Source: GCA-002727735 sp036159515
Lineage (GTDB): Bacteria; Bacteroidota; Bacteroidia; Flavobacteriales_D; Parvicellaceae
Direction of reading: 5' to 3'
Assembly (NCBI GenBank): GCA_036159515.1
Contig: JAYYEV010000002.1
Location: forward strand, 1 to 64,000
Length of the DNA stretch: 64,000 nucleotides
A program made the translations under genes and the position numbers. Within the stretch, counting starts at the first letter, position 1. Each line of letters begins with the position of its first letter. The notes below the pieces were generated by a model. That model was not told the DNA's origin. It did not search any database and saw only the letters and a list, made by a program, of their open reading frames with translations. Below, one piece after another: positions 36,331 to 44,694 of the stretch.

Positions 36331-38976
36331 TTATCTAATTATTGTTATTGGTCCAGATTGATTTATCAAACTTCCAGTGCTTTGAGTGAGCTGTATAATA
36401 TAGTAATAAGTACCTGCTGGTAGATCATTTCCATTATATGTACCATCCCAACTAAAAACTAAGTCTGTAAATGAAGCAATTTCGCTTCCCCACTTATTGA
36501 AAATAACTAAGTTGACTTCGCTGTAGTTTGAAAAATCTAAGTTCCAAGTATCGTTAACCCCATCGTTATTAGGGGTAAACGTATTTGTCATTTCAATACA
36601 GGTCAAAGCGCTATCCACAGTAATACTGTCTAACAGTGAATAGCAATCATTTGCATCAGAAATTAATACATGATAATTTCCAGCATCTGCGTAGGTAAGG
36701 GGATTTTCTAAGCTTCCGTCAGACCATAAAAAATCATAATAACCTGAACCAAACATAGGGTGGGCGTGTATCATAAGCCCTCCTTCCGAACACGTTTCTT
36801 GTTCAATAGAAGATTGAATAACAATAGGACTTGGAGAAATGGTTATTGTTTCCGTATCAGTAGCGATACATGACCCAATAGTATGGGTGTACGTAATGGT
36901 ATGTGTCCCTATTCCAGCAACATTAGGGTAGAAAACATTATTGGTAACTCCAGCACCAGAGTACTCCCCACCTGATGGATCTCCGCCTGATAAATTAAAG
37001 GATGGAGTAGCTTCTCCACATAGTGTTTCAAATTTGTCTAAATGTGTGGATAGTGTGTACACATCAACGGTTACTCCTATGCAATTACTTGGAGGACACA
37101 TTCCCCCTTCAGCTCTTACGTAATAATTGGTTGTTGTACTGGGACTTACTGTAATTCCGTTAGCACTGTTGTAAGTGGTATCAATTACATCACCAGTTCC
37201 ACATGCATCTTCATACCAAACCCAAACACTTCCGGGAGATAAACTGCTGGATGTGTCTAAAGATATATTAGTTGAATTACCATTACATATTTCATAATAA
37301 GATGCCGTTAAAACGTTGGGATCTGGATTGTTTTGTAGTACTGTAATATCAACTTGTGCAGAGTCTACACAATTATTTCCGTCATTATAAGTGTAGGTTA
37401 TGGTATGGGTTCCAATTCCAGCAACAGAAGGATCAAATAAACTATCTGTTACACCAGTTCCGCTGTATGAACCTCCAACAGGATATCCACCAGTCATAAC
37501 AATGGGGGAACTACTACAGGTGGAGTCTAAAGGGCTGTGATAAACGCCTAAGTCATAGGTGTTGATGAGTATATCTGCACAAGCTGTACTCCCACAACTC
37601 CCTCCTGTAGCACGAGCATAGTACATAGTGGTTGATGCTGGAGTTACTGCTAAAGAAGCACCTGTTCCAATGGCAGAACCACCACAAGAGCCTTCATACC
37701 ACCGCCATTGAGCACCAATCCCTAAATGTCCGCCTACAATAGATAGTGTTGCTGAACCACCTGTGCAAAAATTATTAGCATTAGTGTTAATGCTTGTTGG
37801 GGCAAGTGAGCCGTCTCTAGTTATTATTCTTTTGCTTTGACACATTGATGCTCCACAAGTCCCTACTACTCTAGCGTAGTAAATAGTGGTGTTATTTGGC
37901 ATTACTTCTATGGAGTCTCCAACTCCAATAGGTGTGGATCCACACGAATTTTCATACCATGTAATTGAGTAGCCATTAGGAAAGGTCCCGGTGTAATGCG
38001 CAAATAACTTTACTGAAGTTTGTGGACATATAGTATCTGGTATATACCAAATCGAATCGGTTACATTAAAAACGGAATCTACTCTTATGGAATCCAAATC
38101 TATGTAATGGGGAAAAGTTTGTATGGCGATATCTTCGCACAAGGTATTATTGCAGTATCCTTCAGCTCTTACGCTATATGTTGTTGTAGCTGAAGGATTT
38201 ACATTAAGCGTATTGCCTTGGCCAACAAGGTTTCCTCCGCAAACGTCATCATACCAATTCCATTGTGCACCTGTCCCTAACCCACCACCAACTACAGTCA
38301 AAATCACATTATTGTTTTGGCATACAATGGTATCTGAAGAAGTAATGCTAGATGGATCAGTCGATGCATTGGCAAGCAAGACATCAGTATTAACACAGGT
38401 AGTCGTGTTACAAAATCCATTCGCTTTAGCGAAGAAAGTTTCACTACTAGAAATGGTAATGTTGTTAAATGAATTTGTTGCAGAAGTAGCAATTGGACTT
38501 CCAGAACAGGAACTGGAATACAATTCCCAATTTGCTAACGTACCTAGAGATCCTCCATTTACCGTAAAATTAACGTCACCCGCTGCACATAAGGAATCAT
38601 TGGAAACATCAAGAGAGGTTGGATCATTAGAAGAAGTGGCTAAAACAACCTCAATAGAAATACAGGTTGTATTATCACAAGAATCTGCCTTACAGTAAAA
38701 CGTAGTAGTTGCAGAAACAGGTATATTAGTGAAGCTATTAGTAGCTGTTGTAGCAACTAAGGTGCCTCCACAAGAAGCTGTGTAAAGCTCCCATTCAGAT
38801 CCTGGTCCTAGAGTCCCACCATTTACGTTAATGCTTACATTTCCAGCGCTACAAAGCGTGTCAGAACTCGCTGTCAATGAAGTGCACATAATTGTACCAT
38901 TAGTACATTGGGAGTAATTGATATTGGCAAGAAACACCGTTGTTATTGCTATGATAGCGTATACAGTTTTTTTCAT
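36331..38976 (-). CDS. Repeat-rich secreted adhesin-like protein with type B (gliding motility-associated) C-terminal domain
   Basis: An 881-residue protein with a signal peptide (1-23). The body holds two kinds of domain. Five or six copies of an Ig-like, Cys-rich repeat (marks: VxGGxLGxGAxWxWY, then CGG, then PSxTTxYYxRAxG) and two copies of another (GGSYSGTGVTDSLFDPSVAG and GGEYSGAGVTNNVFYPNVAG). These are followed by a SprB-like domain (FLWSDGSLENP) and the C-terminal domain TFTPNNDGVNDTW with FNKWGSE, WDGTYNGNDLPAGTYYY. This terminus is the type B T9SS signal. A surface adhesin or matrix role is inferred from architecture and from the PorP/SprF gene 1 bp downstream. Confidence 0.9.
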   Translation of the reverse strand: MKKTVYAIIAITTVFLANINYSQCTNGTIMCTSLTASSDTLCSAGNVSINVNGGTLGPGSEWELYTASCGGTLVATTATNSFTNIPVSATTTFYCKADSCDNTTCISIEVVLATSSNDPTSLDVSNDSLCAAGDVNFTVNGGSLGTLANWELYSSSCSGSPIATSATNSFNNITISSSETFFAKANGFCNTTTCVNTDVLLANASTDPSSITSSDTIVCQNNNVILTVVGGGLGTGAQWNWYDDVCGGNLVGQGNTLNVNPSATTTYSVRAEGYCNNTLCEDIAIQTFPHYIDLDSIRVDSVFNVTDSIWYIPDTICPQTSVKLFAHYTGTFPNGYSITWYENSCGSTPIGVGDSIEVMPNNTTIYYARVVGTCGASMCQSKRIITRDGSLAPTSINTNANNFCTGGSATLSIVGGHLGIGAQWRWYEGSCGGSAIGTGASLAVTPASTTMYYARATGGSCGSTACADILINTYDLGVYHSPLDSTCSSSPIVMTGGYPVGGSYSGTGVTDSLFDPSVAGIGTHTITYTYNDGNNCVDSAQVDITVLQNNPDPNVLTASYYEICNGNSTNISLDTSSSLSPGSVWVWYEDACGTGDVIDTTYNSANGITVSPSTTTNYYVRAEGGMCPPSNCIGVTVDVYTLSTHLDKFETLCGEATPSFNLSGGDPSGGEYSGAGVTNNVFYPNVAGIGTHTITYTHTIGSCIATDTETITISPSPIVIQSSIEQETCSEGGLMIHAHPMFGSGYYDFLWSDGSLENPLTYADAGNYHVLISDANDCYSLLDSITVDSALTCIEMTNTFTPNNDGVNDTWNLDFSNYSEVNLVIFNKWGSEIASFTDLVFSWDGTYNGNDLPAGTYYYIIQLTQSTGSLINQSGPITIIR

Positions 38977-39065
38977 GATTATAATCTATAGATACACAAT
39001 TTTAAACCAATTTAAGAATAAGAAATTTGAATTTGTTAACTTTTATAAACTAATTATAGTGAGAA

Positions 39066-39083
39066 AAGTTTAAATCTAAACTT
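39066..39083 (-). terminator. Possible weak terminator after the YceI gene
   Basis: A perfect 7-bp inverted repeat AAGTTTA/TAAACTT with a 4-nt loop lies 18 bp after the YceI stop and is followed on the minus strand by TTTTC. The stem is AT-rich, so it may not terminate strongly. Confidence 0.3.
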
Positions 39084-39100
39084 AACAGGTTGAAAACTAT

Positions 39101-39727
39101 TTAATTGAGTGGTGTTGCTGAAATATCAAATGAGATGTGTACAATGTTGCTGGGCCCGCTTTTTCTTTCCTCTGGTGATTTTTGATGTGTTTTAACTAGA
39201 TGAGGGAATTCAAAACTTAGCATATCTAAATCAAATTCTGCTTTGGCATTTAAAGATTCTTCATTAAAATTAACAGATATTGGAAAGTTTATTTCTTTCT
39301 CAATACCCACAACGGTAAGTGTACCATTTGCAACCCCGTTTACTACTTGACTTACATAAAATGTAATTTTTGGAAATGAAGTAACATTAAAATAATCTGC
39401 TCCCCTTAAATGTTTGATTAAGTTTCCTGGAAGGTTGGTGTCGGCAAGAGATGCAATATCAAATGAAAATTTTGCCTTAGTGATTTCTCCTCCTTCTACC
39501 AAAATAGATCCATCACTGATTTTTATTTGGCTTTGGTAAGCATATTCAGTATCCTCATTATGTTTTGCTTGCCAGACCACATATTCATTTTCATCTACCT
39601 TATAATTTTGGGAAGAAAATACGGTTTCCGATGGGGTGCTTTTTTCCATCATTTCATTCTCAGACGATGAGCAAGATGATAAAACAAGAATTACAGAGAT
39701 TAGGGCAAAAGAAATTAGTTTGTTCAT
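39101..39727 (-). CDS. YceI-family lipoprotein
   Basis: A 208-residue lipoprotein with lipobox VLSSC (C19), a Ser/Glu-rich spacer (20-40) and a YceI domain (about 42-207). Characteristic elements are SFDIASL, HLRGADYFNV (the usual HLks.dFFdv), FPKITF and GTLTVVGIEKEI. YceI proteins form a lipocalin-like barrel that binds long isoprenoid or fatty chains in the periplasm. No partner such as cytochrome b561 is adjacent. It is divergently placed relative to ftsX. Confidence 0.9.
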   Translation of the reverse strand: MNKLISFALISVILVLSSCSSSENEMMEKSTPSETVFSSQNYKVDENEYVVWQAKHNEDTEYAYQSQIKISDGSILVEGGEITKAKFSFDIASLADTNLPGNLIKHLRGADYFNVTSFPKITFYVSQVVNGVANGTLTVVGIEKEINFPISVNFNEESLNAKAEFDLDMLSFEFPHLVKTHQKSPEERKSGPSNIVHISFDISATPLN

Positions 39728-39887
39728 TTTTTAAAATTTACATTTCTAAATTAGAAATAATTTTTAATAATTAACACCATATTGTTGGTCAATTCCATTC
39801 ATTATACACGGATTAAAACCTCATTTATTATTACTTTATTTCGAACTATGAATACAATTATTTTCAGTTCACATTTGTTTTTTAAAA

Positions 39888-39895
39888 TATATTTG
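39888..39895 (+). promoter_or_regulatory. Putative -7 promoter box for the ftsX operon
   Basis: TATATTTG, a perfect TAnnTTTG match, ends 6 nt before the ftsX ATG at 39902. A start site at the expected distance would fall at the ATG, giving a leaderless or nearly leaderless mRNA. Confidence 0.5.
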
Positions 39896-39901
39896 CCTTA
39901 A

Positions 39902-40804
39902 ATGCTAAGCTCAAAACATAAATCAAATCTTCTTGCTGAGATTTCTTCCGTATTTAGCATGACGTTGTTATTGACACTTTTTGGACTATTTGTCTATTTT
40001 ATGTGGACAGCCAACAAAAAATCTTTAGAAATAAAAGAGCAATTAAGCTTAGATATTCTCTTTCATGAAAATGTGGATTCTCAAATGGCTATAATGATGG
40101 AAAAACAACTGAAATCAATGAATGAAATGGTAAAACAAGCTACGTTTGTTTCAAAAGAAAATGCAAAAAAAATCATGATGAAAGAGGTAGGTGAAGATGC
40201 CTTTGAAATTTTAGATGGCGTCAATCCGTTACCTACATCCATTCACGTGAACCTTACTGCAGATTATGTAAATCCTGATAGTGCTGAAAAATTTGCAAAA
40301 TCCATAATGAAAGGGAACGAGCATCTAGTTTCTGAAGTAGCTTATAATGAAGCACAATTTTTAGAGATTGGTAACGTGTTCAAAAATTTTGAATTAATCA
40401 TGTTGTTTTTATCGGGAACCTTGTTACTTGTTGCCACTTTGTTGATTTATAATACCATCCGGTTAGCGGTTTTTTCAAAGCGATTTTTATTGCGTACTAT
40501 GCAATTGGTTGGAGCAAAATCCTCATTTATTAGAAGACCATTTCTTTATCGCTCCATTTATCAAGGATTTATTTCAGGCATGTTAGCCATAACAGCATTA
40601 GTAGCGCTATGGTATTTATTCATTCATCTAAACCCGACAATAATGGTTAATTTAAGCATGAATCCCAACCTGTTACAAAAAGAATTAATGGAATTTGGTA
40701 TTATTGCAGCAGGAATCTTATTAATTGGAATCCTTATAAGCTTTGGTTCAACGTATTTTGCTCTAAACAAATACATCTGGATTAAGTCAGAAAAATTATA
40801 TTAA
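39902..40804 (+). CDS. ftsX: Cell division protein FtsX (permease-like)
   Basis: A 300-residue membrane protein: TM1 (about 17-37), periplasmic domain (40-170), then three TMs (about 172-195, 222-245, 265-288), the standard FtsX layout. The segment RTMQLVGAKSSFIRRPFLYRSIYQGFISG is the conserved cytoplasmic loop of the family. With FtsE it regulates peptidoglycan hydrolases at the division site; ftsE is not adjacent, which is common in Bacteroidota. It leads the operon ftsX-DUF3098-uppP-truB. Confidence 0.93.
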   Translation: MLSSKHKSNLLAEISSVFSMTLLLTLFGLFVYFMWTANKKSLEIKEQLSLDILFHENVDSQMAIMMEKQLKSMNEMVKQATFVSKENAKKIMMKEVGEDAFEILDGVNPLPTSIHVNLTADYVNPDSAEKFAKSIMKGNEHLVSEVAYNEAQFLEIGNVFKNFELIMLFLSGTLLLVATLLIYNTIRLAVFSKRFLLRTMQLVGAKSSFIRRPFLYRSIYQGFISGMLAITALVALWYLFIHLNPTIMVNLSMNPNLLQKELMEFGIIAAGILLIGILISFGSTYFALNKYIWIKSEKLY

Positions 40805-40811
40805 ATTAATT

Positions 40812-41039
40812 ATGGAAGAGAAGAAAAACATGGTTTTAAAAAGAAAAAACTACATCTTCATTATTTCAGGGTGTTTGGTAGTTTTGTTGGGTTTTATTTT
40901 AATGTCTGGTGGTGGTTCAGATGATCCTAATGTATTTAACGAAGAGGAACTGTTTTCTTTTAGAAGGATAACATTAGCTCCATTCCTTGTGATATTAGGT
41001 TACGGTATAGTGCTGTATGGAATCATGAAAAAGAACTAA
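40812..41039 (+). CDS. DUF3098 small membrane protein
   Basis: A 75-residue protein with a charged N-terminus (MEEKKNMVLKRKN), TM1 (about 14-32, with a glycine-rich LMSGGGSDDP end), a short exposed loop containing FNEEELFSFRRI, and TM2 (about 53-70). This pattern is the Bacteroidota DUF3098 family, found between ftsX and uppP. Its location suggests a role in envelope or division processes; no biochemical function is known to me. It starts 7 bp after ftsX and is followed 3 bp later by uppP. Confidence 0.88.
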   Translation: MEEKKNMVLKRKNYIFIISGCLVVLLGFILMSGGGSDDPNVFNEEELFSFRRITLAPFLVILGYGIVLYGIMKKN

Positions 41040-41042
41040 TTC

Positions 41043-41831
41043 TTGGAAGTATTATTTAATTTCCTTCTAGGTGTAATACAAGGATTAACGGAGTTTTTAC
41101 CTGTCAGCAGCAGTGGACATCTTGAAATTGCTAAATCACTTTTTAAGATTCACAACTCTGGAAATGAAAGTATGTTAATGACAGTGGTGTTGCATTTTGC
41201 TACTGCTATAAGTACCCTAGTTGTATTCAGAAATGACATTAAAACTTTGATTAGGGGGTTATTTTTAAAAGAAGATTCTTCTCACCGATTTTTCAGCTAT
41301 AAAATTATAATTTCTATGCTTCCAGCTGTAGTTGTGGGTGTACTGTTTGATGATCTTTTAGAAGATTTATTTAGTGGAGAACTGATCTTAGTTTCTTTTA
41401 TGCTCATTATCACTGGACTACTTCTTTTTTTAGCAGATAAATCTAAACCTACTTTAAAAAATGTAAGTTTCAAAAACAGTTTTTTCATTGGAATTGCTCA
41501 GGCTGTTGCAATTTTACCTGGAATTTCTAGGTCTGGAGCTACCATAGCCACTTCTGTGCTCCTAGGGGTAGATAAAGAGTCTGCTGCTCGATTTTCTTTT
41601 TTAATGGTGATTCCATTAATTTTTGGTAAAATGGCAAAGGATATTTTGGATGGTGCCTTTCTAGTAAATAATGTAGATTTACTTGGGTTATTCATGGGTT
41701 TTTTAGGCGCTTTGATTACTGGGATATTTGCGTGTAACTTAATGATTCGTTTAGTTAAAAATAGCCAGTTAAAATATTTTTCAATTTACTGTTTTATTAT
41801 AGCTGCTTTCACTTTAATTGTGGTAACCTAA
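41043..41831 (+). CDS. uppP: Undecaprenyl-diphosphate phosphatase (BacA family)
   Basis: A 262-residue polytopic membrane enzyme, TTG start. The two inverted-repeat motifs are intact: GVIQGLTEFLPVSSSGH (Glu and Ser/His of site 1) and ILPGISRSGATIA (Arg/Ser of site 2). It dephosphorylates undecaprenyl diphosphate to recycle the lipid carrier for peptidoglycan and O-antigen. Its last base overlaps the truB start, and the upstream gap is 3 bp. Confidence 0.96.
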   Translation: MEVLFNFLLGVIQGLTEFLPVSSSGHLEIAKSLFKIHNSGNESMLMTVVLHFATAISTLVVFRNDIKTLIRGLFLKEDSSHRFFSYKIIISMLPAVVVGVLFDDLLEDLFSGELILVSFMLIITGLLLFLADKSKPTLKNVSFKNSFFIGIAQAVAILPGISRSGATIATSVLLGVDKESAARFSFLMVIPLIFGKMAKDILDGAFLVNNVDLLGLFMGFLGALITGIFACNLMIRLVKNSQLKYFSIYCFIIAAFTLIVVT

Positions 41832-42523
41832 TGATTACAAATTCATTTTTAGAAGGTAAAATCATGATGGTAGATAAGCCTTTACATTGGACTTCTTTTG
41901 ATGTAGTTAAAAAACTAAGGTATGTCATAAAAAAGCACTATAATATTAAAAAAATTAAAGTTGGTCATGCGGGGACCTTAGATCCACTAGCCACAGGTCT
42001 TCTTGTCATTTGTACAGGAAAAAAAACCAAATCCATTGATCAATTTTTAACTGAAGATAAATCATATGTTGGTCGAATTAAGTTAGGAGCAACAACACCT
42101 TCTTTTGATCTTGAAACAAAAGTCGATAAAACCTATCCTGTTCCAAAAATAGATGACAAATTAATTTCAGATGTGGAAAAGAGATTTCAAGGAAGTCTCA
42201 TGCAAGTCCCTCCTATTTTTTCAGCTAAGAAAATTAAAGGCAAGAGAGCATATGATTTAGCTAGAGAAAACAAAACAGTGGAGCTGGAACCAAAGCCAAT
42301 TTCCATTTCAAAAATAAATCTGACTGCTAAGCAAAACGATGAAATTCACTTTGAGTGCACTTGCTCAAAAGGAACTTACATAAGATCACTTGCAAGAGAC
42401 ATAGGTTATGCGGTTAACAGTGGAGCACACTTAATTGAGCTTAGAAGAATATCATCAGGGGAATTTCACATTAAAAATGCTAAAACAGTTGACGAATGGA
42501 TAGATATCATAAAGACATCATAA
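41831..42523 (+). CDS. truB: tRNA pseudouridine(55) synthase TruB
   Basis: A 230-residue enzyme that makes pseudouridine 55 in the T loop of tRNAs. Catalytic Asp D51 lies in GHAGTLDPLATG; VDKPLHWTSFDVV (motif I), PPIFSAKKIKGKRAYDLAR and CSKGTYIRSLARDIG are further family motifs. There is no long C-terminal PUA extension, so it is the short form common in Bacteroidota. It overlaps uppP by 1 bp, and queA follows after 36 bp. Confidence 0.97.
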   Translation: MITNSFLEGKIMMVDKPLHWTSFDVVKKLRYVIKKHYNIKKIKVGHAGTLDPLATGLLVICTGKKTKSIDQFLTEDKSYVGRIKLGATTPSFDLETKVDKTYPVPKIDDKLISDVEKRFQGSLMQVPPIFSAKKIKGKRAYDLARENKTVELEPKPISISKINLTAKQNDEIHFECTCSKGTYIRSLARDIGYAVNSGAHLIELRRISSGEFHIKNAKTVDEWIDIIKTS

Positions 42524-42559
42524 TTTTTATTAATTTCGTCCCTCATTTAAAAGCACATC

Positions 42560-43609
42560 ATGAAGTTATCAGAATTTGAATTTGAGTTAGCAGACAATTT
42601 TATTGCAGAATTTCCAGCAGACCAAAGAGATGAATCTAGATTAATGGTAGTACACCGAGATTCAGGAAAAATAGAACATAAGATGTTTAAGGATGTGATA
42701 GATTATTTTGATGATGGGGATGTTATGGTGGTAAATGATACTAAGGTTTTTCCAGCTAGAATGTATGGAAATAAAGAAAAGACAGGAGCAAAAATCGAAG
42801 TATTTTTGTTGAGGGAACTAAACAGAGATAGTCTATTGTGGGATGTATTAGTTGATCCGGCACGAAAAATTAGAATTGGTAACAAATTATATTTTGGCCA
42901 AGAAGATGAGCTTGTAGCTGAAGTGATTGATAACACTACTTCTAGAGGAAGAACACTTCGCTTTTTGTTTGATGGTAGTTATGATGAATTCAAAGCTACT
43001 ATTACTAAATTAGGTCAAACCCCACTACCTAAGTACATTAATAGAGAGCCTGTGCCAGAAGATGAAGAAAGATACCAAACTATTTTTGCAGAAAATGAGG
43101 GTGCAGTCGCTGCACCAACTGCTGGTTTACACTTCAGCAAACAACTCATGAAAAGACTAGAAATAAAAGGAATTGAATTTGCACCAGTTACGCTACATGT
43201 TGGTCTAGGGACTTTTAGGCCCGTTGATGTGGAGGACCTTACAAAACATAAAATGGATTCTGAGGAATTATATATAAGTGAAAAAACATCAAACTTGGTT
43301 AATCAAGCAAAAACAAATAAAAGAAAGGTTTGTGCTATTGGAACTACTTCGACTAGAGCACTAGAATCGTCTGTTACCGTAAACAAACAGCTCAAGCCAT
43401 TTAGTGGATGGACAAATAAATTTATTTTCCCACCTTATGAATTTAGTATTCCTGATGCACTAATTACGAATTTTCACATGCCAAAATCAACATTACTTAT
43501 GATGATTTCAGCATATTGTGGACATGACCTTATGATGAAGGCATACAAAGAAGCAATAAAGGAAAAGTACCGATTTTATTCTTATGGCGATGCCATGTTA
43601 ATTCTCTAA
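42560..43609 (+). CDS. queA: S-adenosylmethionine:tRNA ribosyltransferase-isomerase (queuosine synthesis)
   Basis: A 349-residue cytoplasmic enzyme transferring the ribosyl part of SAM to preQ1-tRNA to form epoxyqueuosine. The N-terminal FELADNFIAEFPADQRDESRLMV (here split by family-typical positions), VVNDTKVFPAR, APTAGLHF, LHVGLGTFRPV, GTTSTRALES and LITNFHMPKSTLLM are diagnostic and in order. Other queuosine genes are not nearby. A strong terminator follows its stop. Confidence 0.97.
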   Translation: MKLSEFEFELADNFIAEFPADQRDESRLMVVHRDSGKIEHKMFKDVIDYFDDGDVMVVNDTKVFPARMYGNKEKTGAKIEVFLLRELNRDSLLWDVLVDPARKIRIGNKLYFGQEDELVAEVIDNTTSRGRTLRFLFDGSYDEFKATITKLGQTPLPKYINREPVPEDEERYQTIFAENEGAVAAPTAGLHFSKQLMKRLEIKGIEFAPVTLHVGLGTFRPVDVEDLTKHKMDSEELYISEKTSNLVNQAKTNKRKVCAIGTTSTRALESSVTVNKQLKPFSGWTNKFIFPPYEFSIPDALITNFHMPKSTLLMMISAYCGHDLMMKAYKEAIKEKYRFYSYGDAMLIL

Positions 43610-43612
43610 TTT

Positions 43613-43639
43613 AAAAGCCTCGATAAACGAGGCTTTTTC
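43613..43639 (+). terminator. Rho-independent terminator after queA
   Basis: The stem AAAGCCTCG/CGAGGCTTT with a 5-nt loop and a T run lies 3 bp after the queA stop. It ends only 5 bp before the rlmN ATG. Confidence 0.82.
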
Positions 43640-43644
43640 ATTTT

Positions 43645-44694
43645 ATGCCAGATAAGCTAGATATACGACAACTTTCTTTAGAAGAGTTAACAGATAAGTT
43701 GGTGGCTTTAGGAGAAAGACCATTTAGAGCTAAGCAAGTACATGAATGGTTATGGAAAAAAAGGGCTACTAATTTTAATGACATGACTAACTTATCTCTT
43801 TCGCTAAGAGAGTTGATAGATGAACATTTTATCATCAATGCTATTAAATTAAGTGAGGCTCAAAAAAGTAATGATCGAACCATTAAGAACGCATTTTTAT
43901 TAGCTGATGATGCTGTAATTGAAGGGGTATTAATTCCAACTAAAAAAAGAATGACAGCTTGTGTTTCTGTTCAAGTGGGTTGTAGTTTAGATTGTGCATT
44001 TTGTGCTACAGGAAAATTAAAAAGAGTTCGAAATTTAAACCCCGATGAGATTTATGATCAAGTGGTTATGATTAGTAATCAAGCAAAAGAAGAATACAAT
44101 ATTCCTTTATCAAATATTGTTTTTATGGGTATGGGAGAACCGCTTTTGAATTACAAAAGTCTAATCACATCAATAGATAAAATCACTTCTAAGCAAGGTC
44201 TCGGGATGTCTCCCAAACGTATTACAGTAAGTACAGCGGGCATTGCCAAGATGATTCACAAGTTAGCAGATGATAAGGTGAAATTTAATTTAGCATTATC
44301 GTTACACGCTGCTAATGATGAAAAGCGAAATAAGATTATGCCCATTAATGAGACTAATAGTCTTGATGTGTTAAAAGAAGCCATGCAGTATTATTCTTCT
44401 AAAACAGCATCTCGTACTACATTGGAGTATATAATTTTTAAAGATTTTAATGATGAGTTAGAAGATGCTAAAGAGTTAATTGATTTTGCCTCTAGTTTTC
44501 CTTCCAAAGTAAATATTATTGAATATAACCCTATTGATGGGGGTAAATACAAACAAGCAGACCCAAAAAAAGTAGATGCTTTTGCAGATTATCTAGAAAG
44601 AAATAAGGTAATAGTCAATATAAGGAGGAGCAGAGGAAAGGATATAGATGCAGCTTGTGGACAACTAGCCAATAAGAATGATCTATCGAATTAA
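43645..44694 (+). CDS. rlmN: 23S rRNA/tRNA adenine C2-methyltransferase RlmN (radical SAM)
   Basis: A 349-residue radical SAM enzyme that methylates C2 of A2503 in 23S rRNA and A37 in some tRNAs. The cluster motif is C113-x3-C117-x2-C120 (VGCSLDCAFCATG); GMGEPLLNY is the SAM-binding motif; and C338 (AACGQL) is the methyl-carrier cysteine that distinguishes RlmN. The start codon follows a terminator hairpin by 5 bp. The 3' end overlaps the convergent MATE gene by 12 bp. Confidence 0.96.
   Translation: MPDKLDIRQLSLEELTDKLVALGERPFRAKQVHEWLWKKRATNFNDMTNLSLSLRELIDEHFIINAIKLSEAQKSNDRTIKNAFLLADDAVIEGVLIPTKKRMTACVSVQVGCSLDCAFCATGKLKRVRNLNPDEIYDQVVMISNQAKEEYNIPLSNIVFMGMGEPLLNYKSLITSIDKITSKQGLGMSPKRITVSTAGIAKMIHKLADDKVKFNLALSLHAANDEKRNKIMPINETNSLDVLKEAMQYYSSKTASRTTLEYIIFKDFNDELEDAKELIDFASSFPSKVNIIEYNPIDGGKYKQADPKKVDAFADYLERNKVIVNIRRSRGKDIDAACGQLANKNDLSN

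Noticed and set aside
38123..38698. A 191-codon open frame antisense to the adhesin gene
   Set aside because: It lies wholly within the repeat-rich adhesin on the opposite strand, and its composition follows the repeated coding frame. There is no start context or family match.
36331..38976. Regular repeats that could suggest a CRISPR array
   Set aside because: The repeats are protein-coding, of variable length and well over 150 bp per unit, with no short identical repeats and spacers.
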